Notes: generated by a model not told the origin, from the letters alone. A stretch of 64,000 bases of DNA from Flaccisagitta enflata (GCA_965153355.1 OZ231127.1:32550001-32614000); one strand, 5' to 3'; counted from the first letter of the stretch, positions 32,773 to 43,545 are shown. A program made the numbers and translations.

Positions 32773-34139
32773 CATACTTACATACATACTTACATACTTA
32801 CATACTTACTTACATATTTACATACTTACATACATACTTACATACTTACTTACATACTTACTTACATACTTACATACTTACATACCTACATACTTACTTA
32901 CATACTTACATACTTACATACTTACCTACATACTCACATACTTACATACTTACGTACTTACATACATACTTAAATACTTACATACTTACATAATTACCTA
33001 CATACTCACATACTTACATACTTACATACTTACATACATACTTACATACTTACATACTTACATACTTACATACATACTTACCTACATACTCACATACTTA
33101 CATACTTACATGCTTACGTACTTACATACTTACTTACATACTTACATATTTACATACATACATTCTTACATACTTACATACTTACTTACATACTTACATA
33201 CTTACTTACGTACTTACATACCTACATACTTACATACATACATACATACATACTTACCTACATACTCACATACTTACATACTCACGTACTTACATACATA
33301 CTTACATACATACTTACATACTTACATACTTACATACTTACATACTTACATACTTACCTACATACTCACATACTTACATACTTATGTACTTACATACTTA
33401 CTTACATACTTATATACTTACATACCTACCGACATACTCACATACATACTTACCTACATACTCACATACTTACATACTTACATGCTTACTTACTTACATA
33501 CTTACATACTTACTTACTAACATACTTACATATTTACATACTTACATATAAGCATGCTTACTTACTTACATACTTACATACTTACTTACATATTTACATA
33601 TTTACATACATACATACTTACATACTTACATACCTACATACTTACTTACATACTTACATACTTACATACTTACATACTTACATACTTACATACTTACATA
33701 CTTACATACTTACATACTACAACTTCATACTTCATAATGTCTGTCCTAAAAAGTTACATTCTGAACCAATAACTAGTGTCCAATAAAAGTTGACAAAATA
33801 CCCAAAATACCCAAAATACCCAATGATACCCAAAAATACCCAAAAATACCCAAAAATACCCAAAAACACTTAAAAAAAACCATTTATACTCAAAAATACT
33901 CAAAAATACCCAAAAGTACTCAAAAATATCTGAAAGTATCCTAAAATAACTTAAGTACCCCAAAATACCCTGAAGTACCCTAAAGTACCCAGAAATATTC
34001 TAGAGTACCTTAAAATACCTTAAAAAACCTTAAAAAGTCATAATTTTAAAAACGTGACCTACCGACGTACCGACCTACCGACGTACCGACCTACCGACCG
34101 ACACGGCAAGGTGTAGAGTCGCGTGCACGCGACTAAAAA
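32371..34139 (+). mobile_element. Family H element carrying a 1.3-kb satellite, inserted in the retrotransposon leader
   Basis: Head ACAAGCCCAACAGGCCAACA and AGTCGCGTGCT are followed by 1.3 kb of TACATACTTACATA-type repeat (about 32400-33720), then an AAAATACCCA decamer array (33790-34040), a (GACCTACC) tract, and the tail GTGTAGAGTCGCGTGCACGC then GACTAAAAA. The unoccupied sequence is preserved at 42110-42125 (GGAAAGGAAAAAGGTTAAG), so the insertion adds the element plus at most two A residues. Confidence 0.9.
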
Positions 34140-34156
34140 GGTTAAGATACCTACTC

Positions 34157-34716
34157 TGTGACACCATGATGGATACTACCGTAAATGCGCCAAAAAGGTA
34201 AAAGGTCAAGGACTTACACGGATGTTGTCGAATGGTTTCCAACTAGGGCGCAGGACAGGGAAGTCGAGGGAAAAAACATCGGAAATCGAGTCTCTATTTG
34301 AAATTGTTAAGTCAAAGTCAGTAAGAAAGTCAGGGAAGCCAATTTACTTAACCTATAAATAAATATCACAATAAATCAAGGTGTCACGAGATTTAAAATT
34401 ATTTGGCAGCAATGAAATGGCAATAAACGTAAGCGTTGCATCGTGGGATTTCTTTAGAGGGGTCGAAGTTGACCCTCCTCTAAGCCGTTCGGGCGTAATG
34501 TCCATTCATGCCCTGACCGGAAGTCAGCACTTCCGGCGCGCGCGCCTCCTCTTCCTCCGTCGAGACGAAGATTCTCTCTCGGATGCCTCGATTTCCTCCA
34601 CTCGACTGCCGAACGGACGCCATCTTGGATTTCGGCAGCGAGAGATCTTCTCCACTCCTCCGCGCGATCGAAGACTTCGTAACCTGAATATGGTGAGGAA
34701 TGTGCAGAATGTCACA
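34157..34716 (-). mobile_element. BEL/Pao retrotransposon, 3' LTR (minus-strand orientation)
   Basis: The 560-bp LTR begins TGTGACA and ends TGTCACA on the plus strand, giving the usual TG...CA termini with 7-bp inverted ends. It differs from the LTR at 42140-42699 at only about four positions that I noticed. Open frames within it are present in both LTRs and are not taken as genes. Confidence 0.9.
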
Positions 34717-37329
34717 GTCCCCCCATTTGAAATATTTGCCAAAAAATTTCAAATCTCGTATCTAGCTAGTTTCTTGTCGGGGAAACCATTCTTTTAAAAA
34801 AATTTACAAGGCTATGACAAACATCCGGGGCTCATCTCAAAAACAAAAATTTTAAATATTACAAAGACATATCTACTATAAATATGTGGATCTTTGGAAG
34901 AGACGATTCAGAAAATGGGTTTCAGGAGCAGAAACACCTACCACCGCCGATCGTCCGGGTTATCGTTGCGGTCTGGTTATGAATTGCTCCTCTTGCTCCA
35001 TTCTGCGTTCAATCTCCATGCTAAGAAAAGGGTAATCATCATACGAAAACTAGATCCACAGGAATGATGGACTGAAAGAAAAACAAAATTTACAAAGACA
35101 CAAAAATTTGAAAATTTCCTATAATGTGGATCCTATGCAGAAGAGAGATCTCAAGAAATGGATTTTAGAGTCGAAACACATTACCACCATCGGCTGTCTG
35201 GGCCGTCGAACGGTTTGGAAACCTGAAACGCCTCCATCATCACCATACTGCGTTCCATCTCTCCATGCTAGGGAAAAGGAAATGGTTATGCTACAAGAAA
35301 ATAAGATCCACAAGCAGGCGATGAACTGAAATAAAAAATTTTAATGGCTCTACTCCCTATGTGACTACCACTATGTACATACTAGGACTATTCTACATAC
35401 CACCAGACCACTGGAAAGTTCACCGCCTCTAGGTTCCCACGACTGTTACTCCATCTGGAAGGAAAAAGTAGAGAGGGGAATCTCCTCCATACCTGAAATG
35501 GACATGGGGAAATATTTCGCAAGAGTTAGAAATGTACTTCATTTCTCAAATTGTACCTTTAATATTCTAATACGGCGCAATTGATCCATAAGACAATCTA
35601 ACCCTTTTTGCCCTTTCTACTTGCACGGGAGGGTCGCAGGATGGTTCCCGGGAGGAAACCCCCTCCCCCGACTGCCTTCTTAAGAAGCGAGAGCAGCCGG
35701 CCTGTCCGTTACCGGAAGCATCTCTAGTCGCCATGGATTGATCACCCGCAGGTCTTCCGCTAACGACGTAGGACGTCGGTATGGAACGCGCGAGTAAGTG
35801 GGAAGACGATGGCCGGGATCATGACGACGAGATGCTCTACTTCTGGTCTTTGCCCCTGCTGCCCTAGCCTCCACGGTCGGATAACGCGTCGTCTTTCCTA
35901 CTCTGGGGTGGAGGGGGGCATTGACCGGAAGGAGACGAAGAAGTGCCGGATGACGCGAAGCGGCGTTGCGTACAGGAAGATGACGGCGTTGAGCATCCGG
36001 CTAAGCAAGTTGCCTCGCATCAGCGTGGGCGCGGTTGGCTTCCTTCGCGTCCAATAACGTGGAAGAGGAGGAGGAGGAGGAGGAAGGGAAGGAGGAATAG
36101 GTGGTTTTCTCACGGGCACAGCACCCATCAACCGTCGACGACAGTGATGCCGATGCAGCCGGTGGTCCACTCCCGCTCACCCGACGTCACTTCTCGCTCA
36201 CTCCTCTACCAACGTCGGCTTGTCGATCGTTTTCCATCTGAGGATGAGGAGGATCCTGCGCCACGTGCGTTAGGCGCCGATACGCTCCACTTCCAGTCAT
36301 TAGATTTGGAGCCTCTGCGATCCGACAAGCGGCTCCTTTCCGTCGTTTTTGTCGATTCGAGGTCTTACCATGATTGCAAGTACGAAAGCAAGCCTGGTTT
36401 GAAAAAAAAAAACAGATTTCGAAGTGTGATATAAGGGTAACACAACTGATTTGTTTGTCAATGGGAAAAATGAGAGTTAAGGACCTGAGAATTGCAGAAG
36501 CAACTCATCAATTGTGCGTATCATATGGTGCAGTGATTTACCACCATGGGCCTGCGTCACTATAGGAAGTGACACCAAGAGAAGAGTGGGAACCACTTCT
36601 CTGCGTACGGACTGGCAATGTTTGCCGCAACAATGCCTTGACAGAAGGGACCTGAGAATTGTAGGGCAATTCTCTGCTATCCCGTTTTACGAGCCTGTGT
36701 TACTAGCGGCAGCAACACTTAATGAGACAGGATGGTGTTTGGCTATGGTCTGCGACAAGTGGGTCAAAAGATTCTCATAGCCTCACACCAATGTAAGGGA
36801 CGACAGAGGCGCAGGATAAACCTCTGAGGTTGTGCGGGCCTGCCACAACCCATCACCACACAAATGACGTAGCGGGAGACGTGTCTGAAGTGCACAAAAC
36901 ACTTCTTTTATCGGCCATAAGATAGAACAAAATAGATAGAAATGGCAAAAGTGAAAAAGGAAGTTTATCTCATCCTCAATACACCCATAAAGCCATACTC
37001 TCACTCTTCCACATTCAACGACATACACAGGAACGTGAAACAGACAAATGTCTCTAGATGGTCAATGCAAGATTAAAATGGCATGGCAAAGATAAGCATC
37101 AGTCAATCATGAAAAACAATCTTAACCAATTAGGGCACCATGTACCTCTCTCTCTCTTGCAATCTCATCCAAAAACACGACAAACTGACAGGCTGAGAAA
37201 AAGTAAATTGAGACTATATGTAATCCATAAGAATCAAATCCTCATTCTTACAAACAGTCTTCTCAAAAGGAAAAACAGACATGTCTCTCTTTCTGGTCTA
37301 CTTTCTCTCTCTCCCTTCACTTATCGTTT
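34717..37329 (-). mobile_element. 3' internal region of the BEL/Pao element, no recognised protein
   Basis: This 2.6-kb segment lies between the integrase C-terminal relic and the 3' LTR. It contains two imperfect copies of CTGCGTTC(A/C)ATCT(C)TCCATGCTA (near 35001 and 35249). Several overlapping short frames exist on both strands. None shows a family motif, and an env-like or other 3' gene cannot be supported. Confidence 0.45.
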
Positions 37330-38095
37330 TTAATCTGAATCCAACTCCAGGCAGTCGATCTTCGACCGACCCTTCAGAACGATCTTGCCGTCCAGCCACC
37401 GGATCTGCGCCTTCCGGACATGGGCGCCGGATCCAACCGCCTTGACGACGCATTCCGAGGACCATTGATGTCGGTGAAGCGTCTCATTGACCACAACAAC
37501 TAGGGCCTCCCTTTCGCCATCGACTTTCATTTTAGTCCGCTTGCTCCTTTCGTGCAGCGATTGAGGAAATTCTGGATTACATATCTTCCTGAAAGCGTCG
37601 ACGCGAGCCTGCGCATGTCTCCATCTGTATCCGCGCCGCTGCAAGTCCATCCATGACAACCTCTTCCAAGACTGTACCTCCCCCTACATTCTTCTGTTTG
37701 CACCAGTCAGTTTTGTGCCGCAATTCGATGTGAGCCGTCTAACCGTCTGCCTTCTCGCCGCTAACCCGTTGATAATGGCGATCGATCCAGCGTTGTTTGA
37801 CGTTGGAAACAATTTAGATGACATCTGCAGTTTCCCGACCTCTCTGCGGAAGTATTTATGTTGAATCGCGTCGATCAAGCGGTGTTGTGCGTTGTATGCG
37901 TTGGTCATAAAAACAGAATATGGATCTGGCATTGCCAATGTTGCCGCTCTCGTTTTTGCCTCCATCTTCCATCTCCATTCCTGCGCCGTTTTCAACATCC
38001 CTGCGATCCGACGCACTTTAGCCACCCATTTCCGAATGCAGCACTCCTTTCCGTTATCTTCCTCTACTACGTTGGCCACAATTGCGTAGAGCAGA
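37330..38095 (-). pseudogene. Relic of BEL/Pao integrase and C-terminal (DUF5641-like) region
   Basis: Reading on the minus strand, 38095-37687 encodes a region ahead of integrase (RKWVAKVRRIAGMLKTAQEW, then AYNAQHRLIDAIQHKYFRRE, corresponding to the zinc-binding part) and jumps to SNCGTKLTGANRRM, a form of the D-x-G-T-x-F-x-G-A-N-R motif near the end of the integrase core. The central core is missing. The frame at 37659-37330 encodes the C-terminal domain: a W-RH-Q--VDAF-K segment, a VVVNE-LHRHQW segment and VRKAQIRWLDG. This is a broken enzyme in a different frame from gag/protease, without a usable catalytic triad. Confidence 0.75.
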
Positions 38096-38300
38096 AAGAT
38101 ATAGAGAAAAAGAGAAAGCTGGAAGGAAAGAAAAGGAGAGGGAGAGAGAAAGGCAAAGGAAGAGAGAGAGAGAAAGAGATAGAGAGAAAGAGAGCCGAAA
38201 AGGGTGAGAACTAGAAAGAAATAGAAAGAAAGAAAGAAATATAGAGAGAGCAAGAGAGAAAAAGAAAGATAGCGAAATAGCGAAATAGCGAATGCAAGGG
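38096..38300. repeat. Purine-rich (GAAA/GAGA)n tract inside the retrotransposon pol region
   Basis: A low-complexity AGAGAAAGAAAGA block replaces the place where reverse transcriptase and RNase H should be encoded. It marks the internal deletion and separates the protease frame from the integrase frame. Confidence 0.8.
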
Positions 38301-39023
38301 AATCATCGAATCGTTGGGATACATCGTTCCTTTGACCCCCTCAACCGACCGAAGGTTTTCTTCCGATTGGCCCATTTCCTCCTCCGAAACGGTGGCAAAA
38401 TCATGGTAGCACGTGCGGTTCATAGATTTACTTGATGCGAGATCATCTACGTGGATGGCGTTAATAACTGCAGCACCGTCCAATCTTCTTCCACCTTTCC
38501 CTGCTACTGTCCATCCAAATCCGCATTTAAAGGCGGTCAAAGATCCTGGTGGACCTCTTCTGGCCTCTGTCGGCATCGTCGCATCGTAATGGGCAGCGCC
38601 GATGATAATCTGGACAGGTCCTTCTGCTTCTGGAAAAGGGACGTCTTGAAGATGGGATTGATGGCTGAAGTTGCGGTGGTAAGGGGCGACATCCGCCTCA
38701 CCCGTCAACAGATTTCAGGTAAGCGCCTCACTGACGTGAACGTTATAATCTCCATCGATCGACGAGAGGATAAAAGATGTCAAGGTTTTCTCTTCCACCA
38801 CCTCAGAATTGAGAGTATGTACTCGCATCAACATTTTTTCCGTTGGTAAATCCAATTTTTTAACAGTTTGAAGCGATAAGACATCACAATCTGCACCACT
38901 ATCAATCATTCCAAACACTACGGTGAAACGGCCCGTCATGGCGTTAGTGATTTTCACTGGTACAATCGGTCGAGTCACATCATCCTCCGCAACTACCGTC
39001 CTCATTGCGGAGGTGGCCGCTAG
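38211..39023 (-). pseudogene. BEL/Pao aspartic protease region, in frame after the gag UGA
   Basis: It continues the gag frame after the stop at 39026-39024. The retropepsin motif FGMIDSGADCDVLS is clear (catalytic D-S-G), followed by the DUF1758-type continuation. A second in-frame TGA (38717-38715) interrupts it. The frame then resumes with SHLQDVPFPE, VQIIIGAAHYDATMPTEARR and TAFKCGFGWTVAGKG, the expected end of the protease domain, and decays into low-complexity sequence near 38300. No reverse transcriptase follows. The second TGA and the lost RT make this pol segment non-functional. Confidence 0.8.
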
Positions 39024-39026
39024 TCA
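39020..39026 (-). promoter_or_regulatory. UGA-CUAG stop-codon context between gag and protease frames
   Basis: On the minus strand the gag frame reads CAA AAC GCA TGA CTA GCG. The protease motif follows in the same frame. UGA followed by CUAG is an established high-readthrough context in animal cells. I infer readthrough as the route to Gag-Pol in the parental element. Confidence 0.6.
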
Positions 39027-41783
39027 TGCGTTTTGAATGTCTTGTTCTGCAGATGCAGGCGCACCCGTCGACGAGGTGCTGGACGTTTCAGGCGCCACGG
39101 GTTTTGACGCTGCAGCTGCAGCCGCTATCGCCATCGGGACTGGGACCTTAAGGCTAGACCCATCACTTCCACCATCTCTTCGATTGAACTGCCGGTCATG
39201 CAAAAGCGTCGCGTGTGTCTTGTTGCATATTGCGCACATTGGTTTTTCCTTGCAAGCTTTTGCCGAATGGCTTTGGCCAAAACAGTGGAAACAAAGGCGT
39301 TTCTCAGCCAATTTCCTCACTCGGTCTTCAGCCTCCAGGATATTGCAAACATGGGAATGGTGACGCCCCCCGCAAATGTTGCAAACGTCCATTGGCTGGG
39401 ATTGTTGAGGCGAGTTAACGAGCTGTTCTTTAAATGTGGCAGGACCGGCCACCGTTGCCGCCACCTTTGTGGGTCCTTGGCACTCCCTCATGGGGTCCTT
39501 CGACGTATTCCATGAGACCCAATGCTTAACCTCATCGATCAACTTTTGGAAGCCGAATGGTGTTCCGTAACGCGCCTTCTGACGAGCACTTGCTTTCCAA
39601 AAATCGTTGGAGATGTGCGGCACGCGCGAATTTATGATCTCTCGAATATTCGCCTCTCTATCGCATTCTCCGACGGCGTCGATCAGATCGGCCACATTTT
39701 CCAATTTGTACAGTGTGCCAATCAAAATTTGATGAGCTTTCATATCAAACTCTGGGACTCTTTCTTTCCTGCAGATGCTGTCAACGGCGGATTGGAACGG
39801 ATTAGCGCTCGTTTGAAACATCTCGTCGAGTCGCTTCCACAACGTCTCATACACTCGTCTCATGTTAGCGGGCTTAATCACCAATTGCTGTCCATCAATA
39901 ATTTCCTTGGCCGGATTTGTAAAGACGTTGGCCAATTCCGTGACTTTGTCGATCTCGTCCAACTCGATATTCGACGCGGCATTTTGGAATTTAGATTTCG
40001 CGATGATGTAGTCAATTGGCTCCAAAAAACCGTATGGCTCCCTTGGACGAGCTGCGCGCATTTCTCGCAAGCCTACATCCTTCGCGCGTACGCGCGCGTC
40101 GTATGCCACTGGATCTTCCAGAAAAGAAGCTGCGTTCATCCTCTCAGCAAAAGACTGCGAATGAGCGAGTCCGCTTCTTGCAGCACCACTTCCGGTTTGT
40201 CGTCTCTGGGTTGGAGGTAATGGTTGAGCTAGAGGCGGCGTTCTTGAGGATCGTCGTCGATGTACTTGCTCGAAGCCGTCGTTGTCGAAACCCTCGTGGT
40301 TGACCGACGTGGGTAGATCTCCTGGCATATGGTCGACGACCACCGGCGATGATGGTGGTGATAGAGGCGCCGGATGTCGTTGTTCTCGCATCCGCAGCAC
40401 TACACTATCTTCCAACTGCAGGTCGGCGATGAGTTGTTGCACCTGTGCCATTGCATCTGCGTGCGTCATCGCGTTGCGTCTCGCATCATCTGTTGCATGC
40501 TGTCTCACACGAAGTTCCTCGTTGAGTGGATGTTCATTGGGATTTTTCGGCAGAGTTCTTATGATCACGGCTCTTGACTGGCTTTGTTGGTTTCTCCTCT
40601 GGCTTTCTTTCCCTCTCTTCTCTTCTTCCTCTCTCCTCTTCCTCTCCTCCTCCTTCTTCTCTTCCCCTTTCTTCCTCTGCTCTGCCTCCTTTTTTGCCGT
40701 TGCCTTCTTCCTTGCCTCTTCAGCCTTCTTCTCTTTTTCTTCCTTTTTCTTTGCCTCTCTTTCTCTTCGATCTTCGGCCGCCTTTCTCTTCGCCTCTTGT
40801 TGCTGTCCCGTCAATTCTGTCCTTTTCCTCACCTCCACATGGTTGCCATTTTGGCTGGATCTCTCTCTCGTAGCCAACACGCCTCCCACGGCGCCGTAGT
40901 TCCGCGCGGCGTCGTTTCCGGCGTTGTTAGATTGCGGTAGATGGAAACGTGAAGTGTCCATGGCATCAATGTTGTTGTTGTCGTCATCGTCATCTTCATC
41001 ATCTCTTGCCGATATAAACTGCGTCCTTGCCGTCGTTCCCGGCGTCGCCGGCTCGAAGTTGACATGGAGGTGGTCGGCATACTCCAATGCGGCAGGAACG
41101 TGTGGTGGCGCGTTTCGTCGTTCCGTATCTGGTTGGTGATTGTCAGCCTCAGCGCCGAGCGCTAGATCGTCATCCTGAGTGTCATCAGTCACGTCTGGCG
41201 TCGAAGTTTGTCGTCGCCCGAGTGGTTGATTTACTTGCAGGGTTGATCCTGTTGTCATCTCGAGAGCGCGCTTCGCACCAGTCTCCGGAGATTCGTCGTG
41301 AATGTTCTCATAAGATGGCAAGAACAAATGCAGCTTAAATGTCTGTTTGTCAAAATAATATGTCGCATTCCACAGGTTCCGCACTTCAACTAAAGAGCTT
41401 TCCGTCGTCGATAACAAGGCCGCTGCTTTGTCCTGGTCACTTCCGCTTTCAGCGTCCGCGTAGGCCTTTGCATGACTCACTAAACGCCACGCCGCCAGCC
41501 AAACTTGTTTCCGCGCCCCGTCGAGATCTCCTCGAAAGTCAATCATATCGTCTTCCTCGAGCGTATCAGCGTGCTTGAGCGCAGCGACGTACTCATTCCT
41601 CGTCAATCTCAGCGCCTTCCGAAGTCCTCGCAGTGTCGTCGAGACGGGGTCCATTGCGCCGCCATAGACGGACGTTTCGGAGACAACAGAGATGACATCA
41701 GCAGGACGATACGTCAGACGTTGTTGCATCACCGGCGGAGGCGGGGGCATGGAGGTCGCGTCGTTGTCAAAAGCCGTCATCAT
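39024..41783 (-). CDS. gag: BEL/Pao retrotransposon Gag polyprotein, intact 919-codon frame
   Basis: Gag assembles retrotransposon particles and packages the element RNA. The frame begins MMTAFDNDATS, shortly after the leader, and is uninterrupted. A region at residues ~90-170 resembles the N-terminal helical part of Pao-type Gag. Residues ~325-400 are a highly charged Lys/Glu/Arg coiled-coil stretch. Residues ~600-780 are the main capsid-like helical region. At ~800-865 are three zinc-binding knuckles (CNICGGRHHSHVC, CFHCFGQSHSAKAC, CAICNKTHATLLH). An Ala/Ser-rich tail leads to the terminator, a UGA followed by CUAG. An intact gag next to a gutted pol suggests the element survived by using enzymes supplied in trans. 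The family is confidently BEL/Pao from the knuckle arrangement and the protease/integrase relics. Confidence 0.85.
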   Translation of the reverse strand: MMTAFDNDATSMPPPPPVMQQRLTYRPADVISVVSETSVYGGAMDPVSTTLRGLRKALRLTRNEYVAALKHADTLEEDDMIDFRGDLDGARKQVWLAAWRLVSHAKAYADAESGSDQDKAAALLSTTESSLVEVRNLWNATYYFDKQTFKLHLFLPSYENIHDESPETGAKRALEMTTGSTLQVNQPLGRRQTSTPDVTDDTQDDDLALGAEADNHQPDTERRNAPPHVPAALEYADHLHVNFEPATPGTTARTQFISARDDEDDDDDNNNIDAMDTSRFHLPQSNNAGNDAARNYGAVGGVLATRERSSQNGNHVEVRKRTELTGQQQEAKRKAAEDRREREAKKKEEKEKKAEEARKKATAKKEAEQRKKGEEKKEEERKRREEEEKRGKESQRRNQQSQSRAVIIRTLPKNPNEHPLNEELRVRQHATDDARRNAMTHADAMAQVQQLIADLQLEDSVVLRMREQRHPAPLSPPSSPVVVDHMPGDLPTSVNHEGFDNDGFEQVHRRRSSRTPPLAQPLPPTQRRQTGSGAARSGLAHSQSFAERMNAASFLEDPVAYDARVRAKDVGLREMRAARPREPYGFLEPIDYIIAKSKFQNAASNIELDEIDKVTELANVFTNPAKEIIDGQQLVIKPANMRRVYETLWKRLDEMFQTSANPFQSAVDSICRKERVPEFDMKAHQILIGTLYKLENVADLIDAVGECDREANIREIINSRVPHISNDFWKASARQKARYGTPFGFQKLIDEVKHWVSWNTSKDPMRECQGPTKVAATVAGPATFKEQLVNSPQQSQPMDVCNICGGRHHSHVCNILEAEDRVRKLAEKRLCFHCFGQSHSAKACKEKPMCAICNKTHATLLHDRQFNRRDGGSDGSSLKVPVPMAIAAAAAASKPVAPETSSTSSTGAPASAEQDIQNA

Positions 41784-42139
41784 GGAGATCGTTATCGCCT
41801 CGAATTGTGACTAAATCTGTTTGCGTTGGCCAGGGTTCAATGGCGGAGGCATGGACATTGTGTCGTCGTTGGCGTTGTTGGTGGTCGACATTGTTGATGT
41901 TGCGTGGATCGAGTTGGTTTTTGATTCCACGAATTGAGATCGTTTACGGTCTGATTTCCTATCAAACTCCTGATGCGTAATCGCGAGAACTGACTCCACT
42001 GTCGAGCTGCGCTATTGAGTTGGAACGTACACCCGCTTATAACGAATTGTTGAGATGAGCGGTCAAGTTGTCCGCGAAATCAGTCTATTCGTGGAATCCT
42101 GATGGACAGAGGAAAGGAAAAAGGTTAAGATACCTACTC
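41784..42139 (-). mobile_element. 5' untranslated leader of the BEL/Pao element
   Basis: This lies between the 5' LTR and the gag start. A second copy of positions 41937-42139 exists at 32190-34156, split by the family H insertion. Directly after the LTR on the minus strand the sequence is GAGTAGGTATCTTAACC. I do not see a typical TGG-starting primer-binding site. Confidence 0.7.
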
Positions 42140-42699
42140 TGTGACACCATGATGGATACTACCGTAAATGCGCCAAAAAGGTAAAAGGTCAAGGACTTAC
42201 ACGGATGTTGTCGAATGGTTTCCAACTAGGGCGCAGGACAGGGAAGTCGAGGGAAAAAACATCGGAAATCGAGTCTCTATTTGAAATTGTTAAGTCAAAG
42301 TCAGTAAGAAAGTCGGGGAAGCCAATTTACTTAACCTATAAATAAATATCACAATAAATCAAGGTGTCACGAGATTTGAAATTATTTGGCAGCAATGAAA
42401 TGGCAATAAACGTAAGCGTTGCATCGTGGGATTTCTTTAGAGGGGTCGAAGTTGACCCTCCTCTAAGCCGTTCGGGCGTAATGTCCATTCATGCCCTGAC
42501 CGGAAGTCAGCACTTCCGGCGCGCGCGCCTCCTCTTCCTCCGTCGAGACGAAGATTCTCTCTCGGATGCCTCGATTTCCTCCACTCGACTGCCGAGCGGA
42601 CGCCATCTTGGATTTTGGCAGCGAGAGATCTTCTCCACTCCTCCGCGCGATCGAAGACTTCGTAACCTGAATATGGTGAGGAATGTGCAGAATGTCACA
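42140..42699 (-). mobile_element. BEL/Pao retrotransposon, 5' LTR (minus-strand orientation)
   Basis: It is 560 bp with the same length and inverted ends (TGTGACA...TGTCACA) as the other LTR. It includes CGCCATCTTGGAT (reverse: ATCCAAGATGGCG), which matches the YY1/TISU-type motif found near animal transcription and translation starts. The same motif is in the other LTR at about 34618-34630. Confidence 0.9.
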
Positions 42700-42992
42700 C
42701 CTGCTCCCTCTCTCAACATCAATCACAACTTACTTAGTCAGGGCACGGGTACCGCTGACCATCCGACGCTTTTGCGACTCTTAAGAATGACATGAATTAG
42801 CACTGCAGATCTTCAGTTTCGTATTTGGCCTGACTTTTTTCGGCCAAACAAACAACTATAATTAGATTAATGAGGCCCAATTTACTATCAAAAATCATTT
42901 TGGAAAAGGAAGTCCGTGAAGTTTGTTTGCAAGAAAAGCAATTCTTTCGTTTGCCCATTCTATTCTATTGATAGAATAGATAGTACTTATTA
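42700..42992. other. No gene seen
   Basis: AT-rich flank of the retrotransposon. CAGGGCACGGGTACCGCTGACC at 42739-42760 resembles the outer segment of family G. Confidence 0.4.
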
Positions 42993-43150
42993 ACAAGGCC
43001 GGATACACGGCCATTACCAGTTGCGGACGGATGGGCAGAGGCGGAAATGCGCGTTTTTACACTTTCCAACTCGTTCACCACGGACCGACGACGGACGGAC
43101 CAACGGACGGACGGACAAATCCTCTCATAGAGTTGCGCGTCCGCAACTAG
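42993..43150 (+). mobile_element. Family H element (GTTGCGGACG subfamily)
   Basis: Head ACAAGGCCGGATACACGGCC, whose first 5-bp stem GGCCG/CGGCC is perfect here. CAGTTGCGGACGGATGGGCA, (GACG/GACC)n, CCTCTCATAGAGTTGCGCGT and tail CCGCAACTA follow. Confidence 0.85.
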
Positions 43151-43326
43151 AAACTGGAAAGTACAGAAAAATAGTGTTAAATTGTGTTTTACTAATCAAG
43201 TTTTATGATTTGGTACTACCAAAAGTTATGTTTTCCCCAAATTTTCTTTTTTTCTCTTTTTTTTAACCCTTCCTTTCTCTTCCCCATCTCCAAACCCTTT
43301 GATTTCCCTAGACCCCACCATGTACC

Positions 43327-43515
43327 AGAAACAGGTCGCCCATAAGCATGCAGTCAGCGATACCGCTGCCTGCCAGCATGATTGTGAATTTGAGGATAGA
43401 CAGGGCAGCGGCCTGAGGACGGTAAGTCCTGTAGAACACAGGGGGACTTTTGTTCGTTCGTCCATCCGTCCGTTTAGGCTGAATTCAGGTCTAAGAGGGC
43501 TGATGTAAGGCCAGA
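43327..43515 (+). mobile_element. Family G element, half copy
   Basis: Outer segment GCAGTCAGCGATACCGCTGC, then GACAGGGCAGCGGCCTGAGG and GTCCTGTAGAACACAGGGGG, then one minisatellite-like unit. No right inverted end is visible. Confidence 0.6.
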
Positions 43516-43545
43516 AAGCCAGTTGGGGGCTTGAATGAGGTTCAA

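Noticed and set aside
32400-33720. Array of regularly spaced short repeats resembling a CRISPR-like or clustered repeat
   Set aside because: The units are TACATACTTACA variants with no unique spacers. It is a simple satellite carried by a family H element in a eukaryotic genome.
34381-34797. 138-143 codon frames in the LTRs (also 42364-42795)
   Set aside because: They are repeated because the LTR is repeated. They run on the strand opposite to the element and diverge at the LTR edge.
35680-36434. Possible third retrotransposon gene (env-like) near the 3' LTR
   Set aside because: Open frames exist on both strands, but I see no convincing signal peptide, cysteine pattern or transmembrane layout, and frames are GC-biased artefacts of Arg/Pro codons.
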